Shown: in pieces, positions 32,850-34,589 of the stretch
How the letters are laid out: each line of letters opens with the position of its first letter
Numbering within the stretch: the first letter of the stretch is position 1
Source: Akkermansiaceae bacterium
GTDB taxonomy: Bacteria > Verrucomicrobiota > Verrucomicrobiia > Verrucomicrobiales > Akkermansiaceae
Length of the DNA stretch: 34,589 nt
Direction of reading: 5' to 3'
NCBI GenBank assembly: GCA_903908495.1
Contig: CAIVSK010000056.1
Span: 1-34,589, forward strand
Program-made: the position numbers and the translations under genes
The notes under the pieces: generated by a model
Database searches by the model: none
Told to the model about the DNA's origin: nothing
Seen by the model: the letters and a program-made list of their open reading frames with translations, nothing else

Positions 32850-34408
32850 AATCCCGCTTGCACGCGTCGCTGCTGGTAAAGGTGTTGGGTTGGTTGCTGT
32901 TGCACCTGCTGGTGCTGCTCGTCGCGTTTGTTGGTTTTGTGGCCTGGCAGTTGGGGCTCGGGCTCGATTCGCTGCTCAGCGGTGCCGCCGGGGAGCGCTT
33001 GCGGGCCTTTGGCGATGCCGCGCAGGCAGTCATGTGCGACAAGATCCCCAGCGAATGGAATCAAGCACTGCTGCCCCTGGCCACCGCCAAAAATGTCGCC
33101 GCTGCCATCTACGATCCGGCGTTTCCCAAGCAATTCCCCCTCGCAATCCCGGCCAATGTGATCCGCCGCGCCAATGACGCGTTGCCGCCGCCGGGTCCCG
33201 CACAAGGCCCGGAAGCTCGCCGCGGGCCACCATTGGACCGCCTTAACGGTCCGCCCGAGGGACGCGGCCCGCCGGAAGTTCGCAACCCACCCCGCCCGGA
33301 GACGGTGCCACCGACGGATCAGGCGGCCAGGGACCTGTTGGAGCACTCGCCGCCTGCGCGCGCCGTGTTTCTGTTGCGTGGCGACGGAGGCAATGGCTAC
33401 TGGGCGGGGGTTCATCTCTCTTTTCCCGGCCGCCGTGGGGAACCGATGCATCACCACCTGTTGCTCATCCGGGCCGCCCAATTGGATGGTTCCGGCATGT
33501 TCTTTGATATCAAACCCTGGCTGTGGGGCGGCCTCGGCGTGCTGGCCCTGAGCCTGGCGTTTTGGACCCCATTCATCCTTGGCATCACCCGCTACCTCCA
33601 CCGCCTGACCGTCGCCACCGAGGGAATTGCCGCTGGCAATTTCGAAGTCGCCCTGCCGCGCCGGGGCCACGATGAGCTCGCTGACCTCGGTCACGCCATC
33701 CAGGCCATGGCGGCCCGTCTCGATTTGCTGATCTCCGGCCAGAAGCGCTTCCTCGGCGATGCCGCTCACGAACTTTGCGCTCCACTCGCCCGCCTTCGCA
33801 CTGGCCTGGGCATCCTGGAAATGAAACTCGGCGACAATCTACAGCCGAATCTCGCCGCGATCGACGCGGAAGCCGCCGAGCTCGCCACCCTCATTGAGGA
33901 AATCCTCGCCTTCTCCCGTGCCAAAAACCGGCCCGCACAGCTCCAGGTAGTTTCGTTGGACCGGCTTGTGCGTGAAGTCGCAGCGCGTGAAGGTGCTAAT
34001 CTTCAGCTCTCATTCGAGATCCCGCCACTGCTTCATGTCAGCGCGGATCCCGCCCTCCTCACCCGGGCCATTGCCAATGTGTTGCGCAACGCCGCCATTC
34101 ACGCCGGCCCCGCCGCTCATGTTGTCATTGTTGCCTCCGTCTCCTCCGATGCCGTCACCCTAACCATTGCCGATGACGGCCCAGGCGTGCCCCCGGCCGA
34201 ACTCGTGCGGCTGTTTGAGCCGTTCTATCGGCCCGACCGCTCCCGCAGCCGCGATACCGGTGGCAGCGGCCTCGGCCTCGCCATCGTGCGCAGCTCCATC
34301 GAAGCCTGTGGCGGCGCCGCCAGCGCTTCCCTGCCGGCCGGCGGCGGGTTCGCCGTCACCCTGTCTCTGCCTGTCAGTGCTCCTCCCGTCAGGTCGGCTG
34401 ATCTTTGA
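32846..34408 (+). CDS. Membrane sensor histidine kinase (CpxA-like)
   Basis: 520 residues from the ATG at 32846, which overlaps the regulator stop by 4 bases; the frame continues upstream but that part repeats regulator coding. TM1 is at about residues 10-34 and TM2 at about 226-250, enclosing a periplasmic sensor region with a long Pro/Gly/Arg-rich stretch (about 112-165). HAMP follows (about 250-300). The dimerisation and phosphotransfer domain has H308 in [14 protein letters not shown], where the family usually reads SHELRSPL. The ATPase domain has the N box (around N415), DDGPGVP (443-449) and [10 protein letters not shown]. It autophosphorylates on His and passes phosphate to the upstream regulator. 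The signal is unknown. Confidence 0.92.
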   Translation: MKSRLHASLLVKVLGWLLLHLLVLLVAFVGFVAWQLGLGLDSLLSGAAGERLRAFGDAAQAVMCDKIPSEWNQALLPLATAKNVAAAIYDPAFPKQFPLAIPANVIRRANDALPPPGPAQGPEARRGPPLDRLNGPPEGRGPPEVRNPPRPETVPPTDQAARDLLEHSPPARAVFLLRGDGGNGYWAGVHLSFPGRRGEPMHHHLLLIRAAQLDGSGMFFDIKPWLWGGLGVLALSLAFWTPFILGITRYLHRLTVATEGIAAGNFEVALPRRGHDELADLGHAIQAMAARLDLLISGQKRFLGDAAHELCAPLARLRTGLGILEMKLGDNLQPNLAAIDAEAAELATLIEEILAFSRAKNRPAQLQVVSLDRLVREVAAREGANLQLSFEIPPLLHVSADPALLTRAIANVLRNAAIHAGPAAHVVIVASVSSDAVTLTIADDGPGVPPAELVRLFEPFYRPDRSRSRDTGGSGLGLAIVRSSIEACGGAASASLPAGGGFAVTLSLPVSAPPVRSADL

Positions 34409-34589
34409 TTGGCAGCCCCTGCGCGAGCCAATGTGTGGAGTGCGGCGGGAAGGGGCGGAGCCCGCCACGCCGCTTTGGCTCAAGCGGCAGCGTGCCGACC
34501 TTCCCTTCAGGCGCAACCCGTCTCGCGAATCGGCATCGCTCAAGCCGACAACATGGCATCGTGTTGACGGCGCGGCCCGGATGGAGCCC
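34409..34589. repeat. Intergenic hairpin-rich sequence at the right edge
   Basis: No gene is supported after the kinase stop. A GGCGGG/CCCGCC hairpin (34444-34449 with 34461-34466) lies in a stretch running from about 34432 that looks like a dispersed intergenic repeat of Verrucomicrobiota, but no second copy occurs in this window. The next gene would start beyond the edge. Confidence 0.3.

Overview
The window is a high-GC bacterial chromosome segment whose gene content points to the Verrucomicrobiota (a Verrucomicrobiales-type genome). The signs are very large secreted proteins that mix lamin-tail (LTD), CotH, PA14, chitobiase-C-terminal and thrombospondin-3-like calcium repeats, a giant Kelch protein, a GH106-type enzyme paired with a GH28 enzyme, a Tat-exported sugar isomerase of the hydroxypyruvate-isomerase type, and few recognisable Shine-Dalgarno sequences. 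The lineage is inferred from protein style only; there is no rRNA or other phylogenetic marker here.

Layout. 1-2504: a divergent pair of secreted plant-polysaccharide enzymes, a GH106-like alpha-L-rhamnosidase cut by the left edge (minus strand) and a GH28-like pectinase-fold protein (plus strand), with a perfect TAACCC-N4-GGGTTA palindrome between them. 2565-4830: a small Spy/CpxP-like periplasmic protein and a secreted helical protein of unknown function. 4976-11491: a 2171-residue secreted CotH/LTD/PA14 protein. 11593-12498: a Tat-exported xylose-isomerase-like TIM barrel. 12673-13104: a dead ORF6N-domain gene with two in-frame amber codons. 13147-17381: a minus-strand run with an ABC exporter, a DUF2721 membrane protein, a 44-codon ORF and a SulP anion transporter; several starts and stops overlap by 4 bases.

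17484-17886: RsfS, the ribosomal silencing factor, followed by a cluster of GACAG-bordered hairpins. 18195-21629: a 1144-residue cytosolic protein that I think is a PPi-dependent phosphoenolpyruvate carboxykinase. 21720-21806: tRNA-Ser(GGA), followed by what looks like a degraded integrase end. 22093-27567: a 1824-residue secreted Kelch protein with 28 repeats in two blocks of 14. 27744-28523: RNase PH, divergent from the Kelch gene. 28803-31097: ugd and a UDP-glucuronate decarboxylase, which together make UDP-xylose from UDP-glucose. 31462-31998: a secreted TPR/secretin-N-like protein, divergent from an OmpR-type response regulator and histidine kinase (32106-34408).

The window is a mix of housekeeping genes (rsfS, rph, tRNA-Ser, ugd) and lineage-specific secreted proteins. 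There is no phage, CRISPR array, intact transposon or obvious defence island. The most interesting items are the probable PPi-PEPCK, the 14+14 Kelch duplication, the GH28 protein with altered catalytic motifs, the hidden 44-codon ORF coupled to the SulP gene, and a possible operator ahead of the two-component system.
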